This document shows, in pieces, positions 12,927-25,548 of a DNA stretch of 64,000 nucleotides. The notes under the pieces are model-generated. The model was given only the letters and a program-made list of their open reading frames with translations. It was not told the origin of the DNA and ran no database searches. This DNA comes from Epiperipatus broadwayi (Eukaryota > Onychophora > Udeonychophora > Euonychophora > Peripatidae). The position numbers and the translations under genes are program-made. The first letter of the stretch is position 1. The number at the start of each line of letters is the position of its first letter. The DNA lies in the NCBI GenBank assembly GCA_028023455.1, contig JAQFVV010006294.1, forward strand, positions 3,931,001 to 3,995,000, written 5' to 3'.

Positions 12927-13149
12927 AGTTTCATATTTGTTATTTTTCTTTTTTTGAAGGTAGAATGATTTATTTACAAGTAGTTGCTAATAATAATAGA
13001 GCTGATGTATATCACATAAAATATAAGATAAATATCTATCTGAATAATTTCTTATTTTTATCTACCTCATGCTGAGTGAATTAACTCATGTAATAAGTAT
13101 AAGTTTATTATTAGCCAGACCAAAATGTATTTGTAAAAGTTATTTCCAA

Positions 13150-13740
13150 TAAATGATTCTCCTTTTTTAATAATAATCCCTTCTCTTAAATTCTAGCTAA
13201 AATAGATATTTTAAGATTGACTCTCCAAGATAACAAATTAATGGCCATTCCTTTATCTCTCATCCAATTTATTAATATTTAGTCAGTGACACTAAAAGTA
13301 ATCTTCCAAATTAAATACTAATCTTTAAAAATTATTCAATGGCACAATGTTAGTTTGTTCAACTTAAATTTTTCTAAAACTCAATTTTGTCTCATTTCTA
13401 AAAACTTAATTAAATTATTTCACATTTAATTTTCAATTAGAATTCATATATTCTTCAATTTAATAAAACTTACAAGTTATTTTTTCCAAATATTCATATT
13501 CCATCAGGAGTAAAAATTGTCTAACAGATAAATTATTTCTCTCTCAAGGTCTTACTTCATATAGATCTAATTTTGACTTTTTACTAAAAGTATTCTCATG
13601 TTTGGGTATAATACTTTAATCAATTCCTTAACTGCTACATTCCATTCACAACTAAGACCTTTGGCTAATCAATCATCTATCTTTTATTTATTTCTTTGAA
13701 TTTTCATTCTATTATCAATCATTAGCTTATCTATATATTG
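13150..13740 (+). pseudogene. Decayed non-LTR retrotransposon reverse-transcriptase fragment
   Basis: Plus-strand frames show a string that fits the region downstream of the catalytic site of I/jockey-like LINE reverse transcriptases. It reads LFNLNFSKTQFCLISK, then a gap with several stops, then FGYNTLINSLTATFHSQLRP. In the known family the corresponding blocks read roughly 'N..KT....IS' and 'Y.SQ+RP'. Stops and shifts are frequent. No endonuclease, 3' tail or target duplication was found. It is a weak but ordered match. Confidence 0.4.
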
Positions 13741-14545
13741 TGCCCTTGTCGGTAGGTCATAGGTAGGGTAGAAAGGTCAATTATTAAAAAATTTTAAATT
13801 TTAAGTTATATTTGTAAGATATATAAATAATAATAAGAGAATGAGATTTTATAGTACAATTTAAAGCTTAAATATCATTGCTTATGGTTGTGAAAGCTGG
13901 CCATATAAAATAATACAGCTATAAATAGTTAAAAGTATATCAATTATTTAGTCTAATATTTAAAAACTAATAAATTAAATAAATACTATATGTAGTGTAT
14001 AATTGTATTTAATAATCAAATTTAATAGAGTATAATTTATTAATAAACTGTGGGATGGTGAGAATTATATTTAGTTATACATTTTAAAATTATTTTCTAA
14101 ATTTTTTATAAAATATATCAGTTTTGGTAATTTAAACCAAGACGTAAATAAAAAATCATTTTGATAAAAGTTAGTAAACACGTGACCGTATATTAAATAC
14201 CTTCACGCACACTCTTGTTAAAATAATAATAAACTGTGTGAATTTAAAACTAGATATAATTGCCATCGATCTTTAAAGTGAAAGTTAAAAAAAGTATTAA
14301 ATATTGTTTTAATAATTATTTTAAAACTTAGATGATTTTTTTTTATATAAAACTATAATTGAATTTAAAAATATTGATATAAATATTCCAGACATTACGT
14401 CATCAATTCTTAATTTTGAAACATTCATTCTGTTATCAAAATAAAATGAATAAATTGTTCGCGCTAAAATAAATATTAACCAATCAAAGGATGTAAAATT
14501 AAGAGACAAAAATCTAAGAATTATACAGAGGGGGAGAAGTAATGT

Positions 14546-14561
14546 GAAAGTGAAAGAGAAA
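14546..14561 (+). promoter_or_regulatory. Triple GAAA motif (IRF/ISRE-like)
   Basis: GAAAGTGAAAGAGAAA gives three GAAA cores at two-base spacing, the layout bound by interferon-regulatory-factor proteins. A CCAAT box lies about 70 bp upstream (near 14478). It may be chance in purine-rich DNA. Confidence 0.25.
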
Positions 14562-14744
14562 GTAACACTTTTGATAGCTGAAAACATCGTAGCTGAAAGT
14601 AATATAAATCTATAATTTTGTATTATTCTAAAGTTATTCTGTAACATATAATATATTTTTGACTGCAAAGACATGAATTTCTAATTTTATAAGTGATCTT
14701 ACCAGGAAATTTTATTCAAATTTAACCAGAAAGCCTACAGTAAC

Positions 14745-14924
14745 ATGGAAATACAAGAAGAAATATTTAAAGTGATTGATGAAAGAAAAATAATTGGAAA
14801 TCATCTTAATGCCACTTTAGTTGTGCTCAACCTGAAACTTAATCTTATAACTGAAAGGAATACAATTGGGACGATATGTGAAAATCTGAAAAAGAAGCTG
14901 AAGGTCGTCAAGAACAATTTATGA
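14745..14924 (+). CDS. Small ORF, 59 residues, unknown
   Basis: An ATG-to-TGA frame starts MEIQEEIFKVIDERK and ends KKLKVVKNNL. It has mixed, charged composition with heptad-like leucines, so a short helical or coiled-coil peptide is possible. The start is the first ATG in the frame. It sits 184 bp downstream of a triple GAAA motif. No paralogue or domain is recognised, no splice sites were assigned, and it could be chance. Confidence 0.2.
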   Translation: MEIQEEIFKVIDERKIIGNHLNATLVVLNLKLNLITERNTIGTICENLKKKLKVVKNNL

Positions 14925-17900
14925 CGATAAATTTACAGGGCTACTTTAAAACTAAGTTATACTTCTCTATGAACAAAATTTTAATATGCGTTCTATTACC
15001 AAGAAAAATAATAATGAAGAAAAGTGTTTATTTTAAAAGGGAAACATTATTAACAGATATAGTTCCAGAATTGTGAAATAAAGGAAAGTAAAAATATAAA
15101 AGTGCTATTAAGTATTTTATTGAGAGGAGCCGAAAAAACTTTATATAAAAGCAATGAAAAAATATTACAAAGAATTTAATGAAAAATGTTTGATCAAAGA
15201 AATATATAATTAAATGACTAAATAGAAATGGATCCATGGAAACCAAAATTTTATTGAAGATTTTAAAAGTCTGTACAAGATGCATCGGGGGAAACCAGAC
15301 GCGCGGGAAAAAGCTAGCAGACTATGTTGGAGACATCAAGAATTAATAAGTGTATAAAATATTGAGAAAACTAAGGATCATCGTCGATGAAGATTATTAA
15401 ACAGAGTTATTTTTTATAGAACATTAAGTGACTGAAAGGAAAAATAAAGTATATTTTTTTTTTTAGCTTTACTATGAACAATTTTCAAGCAAGTTCGACA
15501 AAGCAGTATCGTAAATATAATTTAATATTTTTATTTGATTGTATTTAAAATATAAAAATTCTATATTAGCTTAGGGAAACATATAAACATGAATTTAAGA
15601 ATAATGAGATGTTAAATATAATAGCTTAATAGAATGATAGAAATATTATTATAAAAAATAAAATGTATGTATGGAAGTTTTAAATATCCACAAGAAGTAA
15701 TGGAATGGTGAAGCCTTCAGAATACGATCAAGAAGATAGAGATCGTTTTTGGTAATTGTGATATTATTGATAATGCATAATGTATTTTTTTTTTAGGTCA
15801 TCTACTAATGAAGAATGATGTATGAAAGTTTTTAAATTATAAGTACACATTTTATCCAACATTAAAACATATATTTGAGATAGTAGTAATTTTAAATGTG
15901 CATGCAATAAGTTGTTTAAAAATATAATTCATAATATAAGTCTCATAATAATTATGTGATTCTTTTGAACTTTTATGTTGCAAAATCTTCAGATAATTTT
16001 AAAATAGTTGGTATATTATAAATATACGAGATAAGTAGTAAAAGATTTTCTTAAGAATAGCTGTATAGTTTGAACTAAAAATGAATTTTATTATTGTTAG
16101 AAATGTAGACAGAAATTTGTCGATGTACTGCATAGATAAATCTAGAGAAATACAATCGGATAGTGACTTGGTAGTACTGGTGTAGAGGAAACCAAGATGA
16201 TGTTTTTGCCAAGAAATAAGAAAAATCAAATATTTGGATCATAGTATTTTGTGTGATTTCAGTATAGCTAACTAAGTCCTATCACTGAACACATATATTT
16301 TGGACAGTGTCTTTTGCGTATTTTTAAACTTTTTGATGTTTTATAAAGCTGAAGAAATAGCTTTAGCATCACTCCTATAGTAGAGGTGGGTAGACAGATA
16401 AAGGTCACTCCTCTATGGTGTTCTTTAAATTCACTGTGCCATCATTGTCAAGTTTTATGACGGATAACATTCTAGTTATTTGTGATCCTGTGCATCTATT
16501 TTCGCTATCCTTGTTTCATGAATATACATCGTCAGAAAGATATTTTATAGAAATGATACATAAAATAGAAATGAAGCTAGGTTGTCGTTATTTAAGAATA
16601 GTTTATTTACTAGAATGAGTTGGAATTGTTATTTTAAAAGTGAAAGTATAAATGTCATAAAGAGATGAAGAATCATATGATATAGTTTTAAAAGTAATTC
16701 TGAAATGAATATAAGATTTTAAAGGAAAAATCTAAACAAAGTTTTTTAAAGTAATAATAAAATTTTAATATTTTATATGATATTTAAAAATAGAGATTGC
16801 ATGTTGGTTGAAAAATGATTCAATAATGTGTAACAGATATATGTATTTGTGCATGGTGTGTTAATGATTGGAATTACCATACGAAGCAAAGGCTTGGATA
16901 AGTATTGGATTAATAATTATTGTATAGTCAATAATAAAACGGAACATCAAAATGTCAAAAAGGGTTTGAATCTTTAGGATTCCATACGAATAATATAAAA
17001 ATAGAATTTTATGATTTTGTATAATTTTTACTACGAAGGTAAAAAATTTTGTAAAAAATATAATTTTAAAATTAATAGAGATATAAAGTATTAATGATAA
17101 TTATTGATAGATACATTTTTGTAACAAGCTAAATTAAAATCAGATATCTAATAATAATAATAATACTGTATAAGAATTAAAAATAAAATAAGTAGAAATT
17201 TAATGTTAAGAGATAAACTAGTAAAGTAATTTTGTAACAGGAAAGTAGGGATATCCGATGTACATAATGTAAATATTGTTATTTGTTAATATCATTAATA
17301 AACTATGTTGTAAATTTATTTGTAAGCTCCGTGTCTTGGTTATTATTTCTCCACATAGAATGCATGATATCGCAATACACATTTATAATTGCAACAAACA
17401 TATAATTTTGCACAAGGTAGATAAACATAAAAGTGTTATAATAATTTTTGAAAATTTATTTGTATGATAAAATTAAAGGATTATAATTCTATCGTTTATT
17501 GGTCATAAGTTGGTTGCCACAATATTAAAATAAATTATATGCTAATATTACAACACGTATTTTGATTGTCGGATTATTAAATACTACCACGAACGGAATA
17601 TTTATTTATTTATTTCATTTAAGAAGAAATAGAATTACATTATACTATTATTATCATTATTCTTATTTATTATTGTTAGTTGTTACGTAGTGAATTTATG
17701 ACATAAAATTCCCTTCTCATAGTTTACTACCGTAATTTAAATCAATTTAAATGCAATTTATGAACCTGAGATTTATTTGATTTGATTTTATTTCATTTAT
17801 TTACTTAAATTATTTAATTGAGCTAGATTATTATTACAAAGAATAATAGGATATGATTATTATCTTAATCGTAATAAAAGAGCTTGGAAAGTCATAAGAA

Positions 17901-18456
17901 TACCATAAGTTGATTATTTAGTATAGTGTTCTTATGCCATTGGGATAGTATCATGTGGATATATCTCAATGTAGCCTGTCTCGCTCCCCGTGTCGTCGCT
18001 CCATGTCTCATGAAAATAATAAATTTTTAATAATATAACTGTATTTATATTTTAAAGTTTTAGAGCTAGTAGTAATCATTTTTGATAAATTAATTTCATT
18101 CATTTTGTTAAGACTGAGCTAGAGAGAGAACCCGGAATATATTTTAAACAATATTTATGGATTATTTTGGAGTGCACGCGTGAGAGAGACGACGGGGGAG
18201 GAGGGTACAATATATTATCATATTCTTAGCTTTTCTAAATCTGTTTTGTTATTTCCTTATGATTCTAAAACTAATTATCGTTTTTTTTTTTCATCAACTT
18301 TATGCTGTTCACTTGAAAGCAATCACTAGATGGCTCATGTTTCTCCATACTTTTTTCTTAACAATTTAGTAATTATAAAAATGTTTATCAAAAAAGGATT
18401 TTTTTCTTATCTCACATAACAAACTCTTAAAAATAATATTAAAAAATATCTTTATC
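14925..18456. other. AT-rich stretch without a recognised gene
   Basis: Only short low-complexity frames occur. Two short GC-rich patches, near 17975-18005 (CTCGCTCCCCGTGTCGTCGC) and near 18175-18210 (GAGAGAGACGACGGGGGAGG), are imperfect reverse complements about 200 bp apart. They could be the ends of an old element. Nothing else is seen. Confidence 0.5.
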
Positions 18457-18872
18457 TTCTAAATCAGGGGTCCTCAACCCTATGCCCGCGGGCACCATAG
18501 CGCTCGCAGACCATTTTACGTGTGCCCACCACTATCCGGACATGATAAAAAATTATTTATCTGATACAAATAAATTTAATTTTTTAATTTTTTTATAAAT
18601 TATTGTATTATATAGAAATCAAATTATAGGGCATACTATACTTTTACAGCGTAAAAATATAAACGTCAATTATATGTTAAAATTTTATTTTTGAAATAAA
18701 TATTTTTTTTGTAAATTATGTGTATTATTAACAATATCCAACTATAAATTTACATTGAAAAAATAAATGATGCCTGCCATCTGGTTGAAAAAAATAAATG
18801 GTGCCCGCCATCTGGCTGGTATTATAGAATGTGCTCTTAAGTGCAAAAAGGTTGGGGACCGCTGTTCTAAAT
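18457..18872. mobile_element. Non-autonomous hAT MITE with 8-bp target duplication
   Basis: The 400-bp element (18465-18864) is flanked by identical 8-bp direct repeats TTCTAAAT at 18457-18464 and 18865-18872, the duplication length made by hAT transposases. Its ends are inverted repeats: CAGGGGTCCTCAACC on the left, and CAGCGGTCCCCAACC when the right end is read inwards (13 of 15 match). Inside, a unit of about 30 bp (AAATAAATG, then TGCCTGCCATCTGG) occurs twice in tandem at 18757-18817. It has no transposase frame and would have been moved in trans. The perfect target duplication suggests a fairly young insertion. Confidence 0.92.
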
Positions 18873-19515
18873 AATTTTGAGTATATATATAAATTTTTTC
18901 AAACACTAATTCTTCAATGTTCAAGATTTAATTTTTTTTCAAATGGTTCCAAGTTAAAAAAAAAAGTCATTTATTATTATTCCAGATCTCATGCATGTAT
19001 AATTTACTTAAAGAGCACTGAAAGTAAAAGAAATTAACTTTAGTCCAAGGGTTTTAGTACAGTGGTGAAATCAAAAGTAAAGATCTTGGGATGGAGATCC
19101 AATTCTTTCATTTCTGGTGCTCAAACATCAAGAAACCTTTTGAGTAGTGAGCAAATCAGAGAGCTATAGTTCACGTATCACAACTCATTCTGTTTAAATA
19201 TCATATGATTCCCTGAATGATGAAATAATTTAGTTATTCTTTTACGTACATCAATAACATACATAAAACAGAGTAATATTACATACCCTCAAATATATCA
19301 AAAATGTATTGTTAGACTATTTCTTTCTTTTATATTTGCTTCTATTTCAGTGATATTAATATAATATTGTAGTATTCATGGACATTTTCTTGCTTCTATT
19401 TACCAAAATACTGAAATTTATTAATTTTTTTAGTTTTTATTTATTAGCTGCCAATGTTTAGATCTCTTTACATATAGATTCATTTTCAAAATTTAGTGTG
19501 TGTATATATATATAT

Positions 19516-19959
19516 ATTGTAACCTAATAAAATGAGAGAGAGGGAAAGATAAGAAGACAATGGAATAAAGGAGAGATAATGATAAAGATAAATGATGAAA
19601 ATGAAATGAGAGATGCCAATTGTAACCTGATAAAATAGAGAGAGGAAGAGATAAGAATCAATAATAATAATGAAATAGAGGTAATGATAATGGTAAAAAA
19701 ATAAATGATGGACAAGAAAAGAATTGAGAGGGAAAAGAAATGGGAAAAATAATAGAAATAGTATATGTAATAGAGAGAGAAAAGAAATGAGATGATGGGA
19801 AAGATATGAAAGAGATATAGAAGAAGATGGAATAAAGGAGAGAGAAATAAAATGAGATGATAGAAAGAAATGACATGAAAAGAAATGGAATAGTATTGAA
19901 ATGAAATGAAATATAATATAAATGAGACTCTTAACGACTCGGCTCAGTGGGGTTACAAT
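19516..19959 (+). repeat. Purine-only tract bounded by inverted repeats
   Basis: About 400 bp of the plus strand is nearly all A and G with scattered T (GAGAGAGGGAAAGATAAGAAG and similar). It is bounded by ATTGTAACC (19516-19524) and GGTTACAAT (19951-19959), a 9-bp perfect inverted repeat. The left end, TTGTAACCT.ATAAAAT followed by GAGAGAG, recurs at 19620, so the tract grew partly by duplication. A GC-richer piece (GACTCGGCTCAGTGGGG) sits just inside the right end. The minus-strand Ser/Ile/Phe-rich frames here are composition artefacts. Confidence 0.7.
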
Positions 19960-22900
19960 AAATTTAAAAAAAAAGAGATGATGATCCAGAGATGTATAAT
20001 CAAATAAAGATCAATTACAGCATATTTATAATCTACCACTAAACCATACAAAATATAAATTTAAAATCACTAATTAATAGTTACCATATTAGTCCTATCA
20101 ATAGATCACACATATCTGAATAAAAAAAAATAGATACCTTAATTAGAAAGATTATCTTACTAAATTATATTTAATAAAACAACAAGAGTAAATAATCTCA
20201 GGGATTTCTAAACTAAAACTCCTGTATAAAATTAAAATTTAAGTTAAGTTGCCTAATAAAGAATTACTGTGATTAATAAATAAATAAGTGACATCTTAGC
20301 TGACCATAAAATAATTATAATATGTTCAATCTTAAAATAATAAACAAAACCAACATTAATTCAAACAATTTAATGAATCAATTTAAATTTAATTAATAAT
20401 GGTCTATTATCTAAGATATTACTTGAGCAAAAAAAAGAGCACGGGTACTTTTAATGCCTTTCCATACTCATGGACAACCACTAAAGACCTCAAATGCCAA
20501 TGGATTAGAATTCTTTAAATATATAAGATTTAAGATGATGATAGATGATGTGCAGTGAATATAAGATAATGTGCAGCTTTTAAAATAATATTAATTAAAA
20601 TATTCTTCTGAAGTACAAATATTGTTAATCTGATATTGCATAATCTTTAGTCTGAAAGATATACTGATAATTTAAAAAAAAAAAACAACAACAACTTTTA
20701 ACTAAATATTTAATTGTGTATCTGCTATAATGCAATTATCCATATTTGTGATTCAATATAAGAATCATTTACTTTAACATAGCTTTTTAATTTTTAAGAC
20801 AATATCAACTATATTTAATTAACTTAGAATATACTTGTAAATGACTGAATTGAAGATTCATTAAATTTAAAAATTTAAGACTTTGTGAACATGGAACCCA
20901 AGACAATAATATATTTTCATATAAAAGTAAAACAAACAAACAAAACTTTTGAAATAATAATAATTTAATTTATTAATAACAATTTCGAAATTCTTACAAA
21001 TTTAATGGACTATAATCATTGCCAATATCACACTGGGATTTAACATAAGTATTTTGACTTTTAATAATTTCCTTTAGTTTACATTATTATACTTAATAAC
21101 AGGCTATGGCTATTTAATTTTAATATCTGTTAATAATTAGAGATTTTACAATCTTTAACTTTAATTATAATGTCTGTATTGAATAAGCACACTACTATTT
21201 TTTTTTAATTAAAATAATTTAAAACATTATGGTGTCGTCTAGTAATCAGAATAACACCCACAAAACTAGGTTTATATTTAAAACCCTAAGCGTAATTTTA
21301 TACTCCTCAACTTAACAAACGCTAAGTTGGAGTAAGCATATTCAACAATACTTTTTAAAAATACCATCACTAGTTTCACGGATATAACTAATATCACAGC
21401 TAGATATATCTTTATATCAGATTAAGCTAATACTAAAATTAAACTAACTTAAGTGTATGGAACAATCATTCATCAGAGATCAGTTATACTTTTTTTTAAA
21501 AAATAACTTTAGTCCACATAAAGTTATTCCCTCAATGTTTTAAAAATAATGATGTAATAGACTTACAAATCCAGTGGCAAAATTCTGGATGAAAATATTA
21601 AACTATTATGCGTGAATTGCCACTTATACCATATGGATATTTAACATACTTTAAAATAAATATAACTTATTGTTGGTTATCTTGTGCCTGATAAGACTAT
21701 CATAGCAACACAATTCAAACATTGATATACCTATGAGCCTTAAATTAGCTACAACTACCTGAAGAAATACATTTCCTCAAACAAGCATATCTTGTCATCA
21801 CAAATCTAAAACAAATGCAACATCACCTACTGTGGTGGAATTAGCATTAAGTCATCATGAATGATAGGCAAAAATATAAAGATACTAGGCTCCTCAGAGC
21901 TGGAAAAGAATATAGTGGCTTCCAAAATACCTAACTTCGAGGCAAAATGACGATGTCTGGAATTCATCTTCAGTACATCTGGGAACAGGAACACCTACCA
22001 GAAAAGCACAATCCTCTCATGGGACTGAAAAATACAATACAATACCCTCTTTTTGGGGACAAGCACTATCAAATCATGGAAATACATTACAATAAGGATG
22101 GAGGATTTTTCTCGACTCCATAAGGCATATTCAAAAATTATAAACTAAGCCTAACTCTTGAGGCTAACAAATTCTAACTAACTAAGTTATTTCCAAGAAA
22201 TTTATAAAATACAAAACGTATATCCAATGTTCGAACCAACAAAGCAAACTATGTGTCAAATGACTACTGTAGAAAATACTTGAAATTAAATGCATATAAA
22301 ATTCTAGGCAAGGCACAATGCACACACAACAAAATGTTAAATGCTAAAAATATTGTAACTAGTGGACTTTTAAAACTGTAAATTAAATGCAAGAATATTT
22401 ACTTTTCGATGAATATAAAATATTTGTAACTATTACTAATATAACATTCATAAACCAAATGAATGGATACTCTCTGATAAACTTCTCTAGTAAATTTAAA
22501 ATAAAATTGAGTAAAACATCCCATTTATATGAAAATAAGACTGTGATATTTAAGTCTCTATAACTAAAATTATTAAATAGAAACTAGCTAGTATAATGCT
22601 TGATAAATAAACTAAATCTACTTTACAATGGCAAGAAACATTTGCTCATTCAAATAAACCTATTTTGTTCTAAAATTATAACCCTAGTTTACCTGTATAT
22701 TTATGCAAAAAAAAAAAATGTTACATAAAAATTTAATAGCATAAATATTTTTATGGTTTTTTTTTTAACCAATAAAGCAGACCATACGAAAAAAAAAAAA
22801 AATAATAATAATACATTAATTCAAGTTCATATTTCGGCTCCGTGATGATTTTTCCATTTCATAATGTGTAGACAATTTATCCAGGTTAAGATATCTATTT

Positions 22901-25357
22901 AAATTTGAAGCTTCAACTAATACATTTATATACATGGCAATCATTTCCAAACGAAAATGTTCAGTAGTTCTTTATATAAACACTTCCACTTTCTTTTATC
23001 TTTAAAGATAATTTTAAATATTAAAATAATAAAACATCGTAAGCATAAACATAAGTTGGCACTGGAAAATAAATTATTCAGCTGAGTAGCATAAGTATAA
23101 TAAGCATAAGTATAAGTATAATAAGCCGTCATTAAAAAAAAAAAAATTCTTCAGTTGAGTACATGTTTTTATATTTATAATCCTATGTTCAAATGCAGAA
23201 TAATTATAATATATATTTTTAGTTAACTTTCACTGTTCTTCTTTAGATAAATGCATTTTTTTTAAAATAGAGCTTTTTTTTTTAAAAAACGTTTCTTAAT
23301 ATTTAAAAATGTATTTCTTTTTTTTTAAACAAATTTCCTTTTTTTATTTTTAAACATAAGAGTAGACTTTGTTTATAATTAAGGACGCTCCTTGGTTTAT
23401 GTGCTACGATCAACAGTCATAAAGTTACTTATAAGTACTGGCAATTATAACCAAACATTATGCATTTGATAGAGACAAGTTCATTAATAATATCTTTAAA
23501 TTCTTTTAAAGTTTTGCTTTCAAACAAATTCTTTTCATACTACTAGCATAAACGAGAATTAGTATTTTAAAATACATATTTTCTTCTGAAACATTATTTT
23601 GTTAAGAGCACATTTAAATGTATATATCATCTATGAAGTAATAAAGTATTAAATTTAATGTCACTTTTAATTTATAAAGACATTAACACATTTCCATTTT
23701 AATATTTGAAAATGTTTGAATGTCTTTTTTTTTTTTAATTTCTTCTTCACGTGTATTTTTAATTTGATAGGAGATATACTATATTTTAGTGCAATAAAGT
23801 CTTTAGCCATAACAATACTTAATAATTTAAGTTTTACTTCTAAATAAAGAAAAATGAATAGATCAAAAATAAATGAAATATGAGACGCTGTATTTTTTTC
23901 TTCAAACATTTTACTGTAAATTTTAATGTCTCAATTGTAATGAAAAACGGTCAGAAAAACGGATTATCTTTCTTTTTTAGCCCTTCTTCATTATAAGATG
24001 ATTTAAAATAATGGTTTTAAAAACATACTTTATTTTTTTTTTAGAAAATATAAAGTTTTAAAAATTACTTTTTATTAACAAAATTTTAAGATCCAGTCTA
24101 GTTGAATCAAAATAAGATCAGCACTGAATGACCCCTTAGATCTCCGTTTTATCTCACAATTTTTTATCCACTTACAATTTATTTAAAAAACCAATAAAAA
24201 CTATTTTTTACTAAATTTTAATATTCCAACAAATCAGCTGTGAAATCAATCTACTGACGTAATCAATATAATCTTTCTATACCACATGACCTTCAGCTGG
24301 AAAGTCAAAATTTTATTATTAACAAATATTGTGCAATATTTTTTTTTTTAAATGATATTTTATCCAACCCATAGTAATAAATATAAAATTTAAAGTTATA
24401 CTCTTTATTAAACCCATAAATATTTCATTGAAATAATTTTATCCACACATTTGTTTTATTTATTTATTTTAAACAATATTGGAATTAAATTATTATTTTT
24501 TTTGTTTCCATGTCAATGCATGCACATTCTCACATACTAATGCAAGTTATTTGTTTAAAAGTTATTTTTAAAACTACAACAATAGAATGTTAATGAATAT
24601 TTAATCTTAATAATTTTTATAACTGAATGTTAAACTACAAAACTAATAACAAATATTCTTATTTTTTAATAAAAACTTATATATCTTTTTTTTTTTTAAT
24701 TTATTACTTAATTATTCTGACTTATTTATAATATCTAATTATTATTCTTTAGACATTAAAACGAATTACATAATAATACATTTAATATTACTTACAAACT
24801 GACAACTATTTTTGATATCTTTCTTTTTTTAAAAACTCAAATTATTATTTAGCATCTCTTACCAACCTAACTCATATATATATATTTTTAAATACTTAGA
24901 CATAATTCCATAATACAATAATGATTACAATCAATACAAGATTATCCTATTTTAGTCATTAATTAATTTAATTTTCATTTTTATCATTATTATTTTTTTA
25001 AAAATCAGACAATTTCAAACCAAAAGGTTAAGCTAAGATAACCTTTGGCTCCTTTTGGAACTAAGTGAAACTTCAGTTAGATACAATACATATATATAAA
25101 ATATATACATTCTGTAAATAATTTATTTATGTATTGGTCATTTTCATGGTATATATCAATTCTGAAGATGATTTATATATTAAATTTACAAAAGACTTCT
25201 ATATAGGAAGTTAGTTAGTAAATAAATTAAAAAACCTCATTAAATTTCAATCTATTGATAAGGGAAGAAAATAAATGCCATAAAAAAATATTACAATAGT
25301 ACACACACATATTTATATCATTATAAATGTATTTTCTAAAATGCATACTATCCTAAC
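19960..25357. other. Downstream introns of the minus-strand optineurin/NEMO-like gene, probably
   Basis: This lies 3' of coding exon 2 on the minus strand, so later exons should be here or further left, but none was identified. A GC-richer patch at 21690-22140 contains a minus-strand acceptor (TTTGTTTTAG, about 21806) and donor (CTTCAG, then GTAGTT, about 21758). The 47-bp interval between them does not encode the expected coiled coil. The rest is A/T-rich with homopolymer runs. Confidence 0.4.
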
Positions 25358-25548
25358 CTGAAGACATTCTTCCAAAAGAGTGATTTTTTCTTCTAAGCTC
25401 TTTTTATCAGCTTTAAGTTGCAAAACAACTTTTTTTGTTTCTTCATAATTTGCAATATGACGTTCTTCAGCCTGCTTCATTTGTTCACGCCACTTCACTA
25501 AATCACTGTATTGCTCTTTCATCATATTACTGTTCTGCTGAATTGTTT
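25358..25548 (-). CDS. OPTN: Optineurin/NEMO-like adaptor, coding exon 2
   Basis: This 191-bp exon is bounded by an acceptor TTTTATTTTTAG and a donor CAG followed by GTTAGG. It starts with two bases completing a split Glu codon and ends in phase 0. Its 63 codons (TIQQNSNMMKEQYSDLVKWR, running to LEEKITLLEECLQ) form a continuous charged coiled coil. This matches the N-terminal NEMO domain shared by optineurin and NEMO, where a KELL.EN..LKE start is followed by 'K.+.EEL..W.EKQKEE'. The family are cytoplasmic ubiquitin-binding scaffolds for TBK1/IKK signalling and, for optineurin, selective autophagy. The ubiquitin-binding and zinc-finger parts are C-terminal and not in the exons seen. The exact orthology (OPTN versus IKBKG) cannot be decided. 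Confidence 0.8.

Noticed and set aside
14321-14674. 117-codon hydrophobic minus-strand frame
   Set aside because: Its Phe/Ile/Leu/Ser content is expected from A/T-rich DNA read on this strand, and a purine-rich regulatory-like stretch on the plus strand explains it.
19524-19876. Ser/Ile/Phe-rich minus-strand frames
   Set aside because: They are the complement of the purine-only tract, so purely a composition effect.
21758-21804. Minus-strand 47-bp exon candidate for the optineurin/NEMO-like gene
   Set aside because: The splice sites are good, but the in-phase translation (ICDDKICLFEEMYFF) is not the coiled coil expected next.
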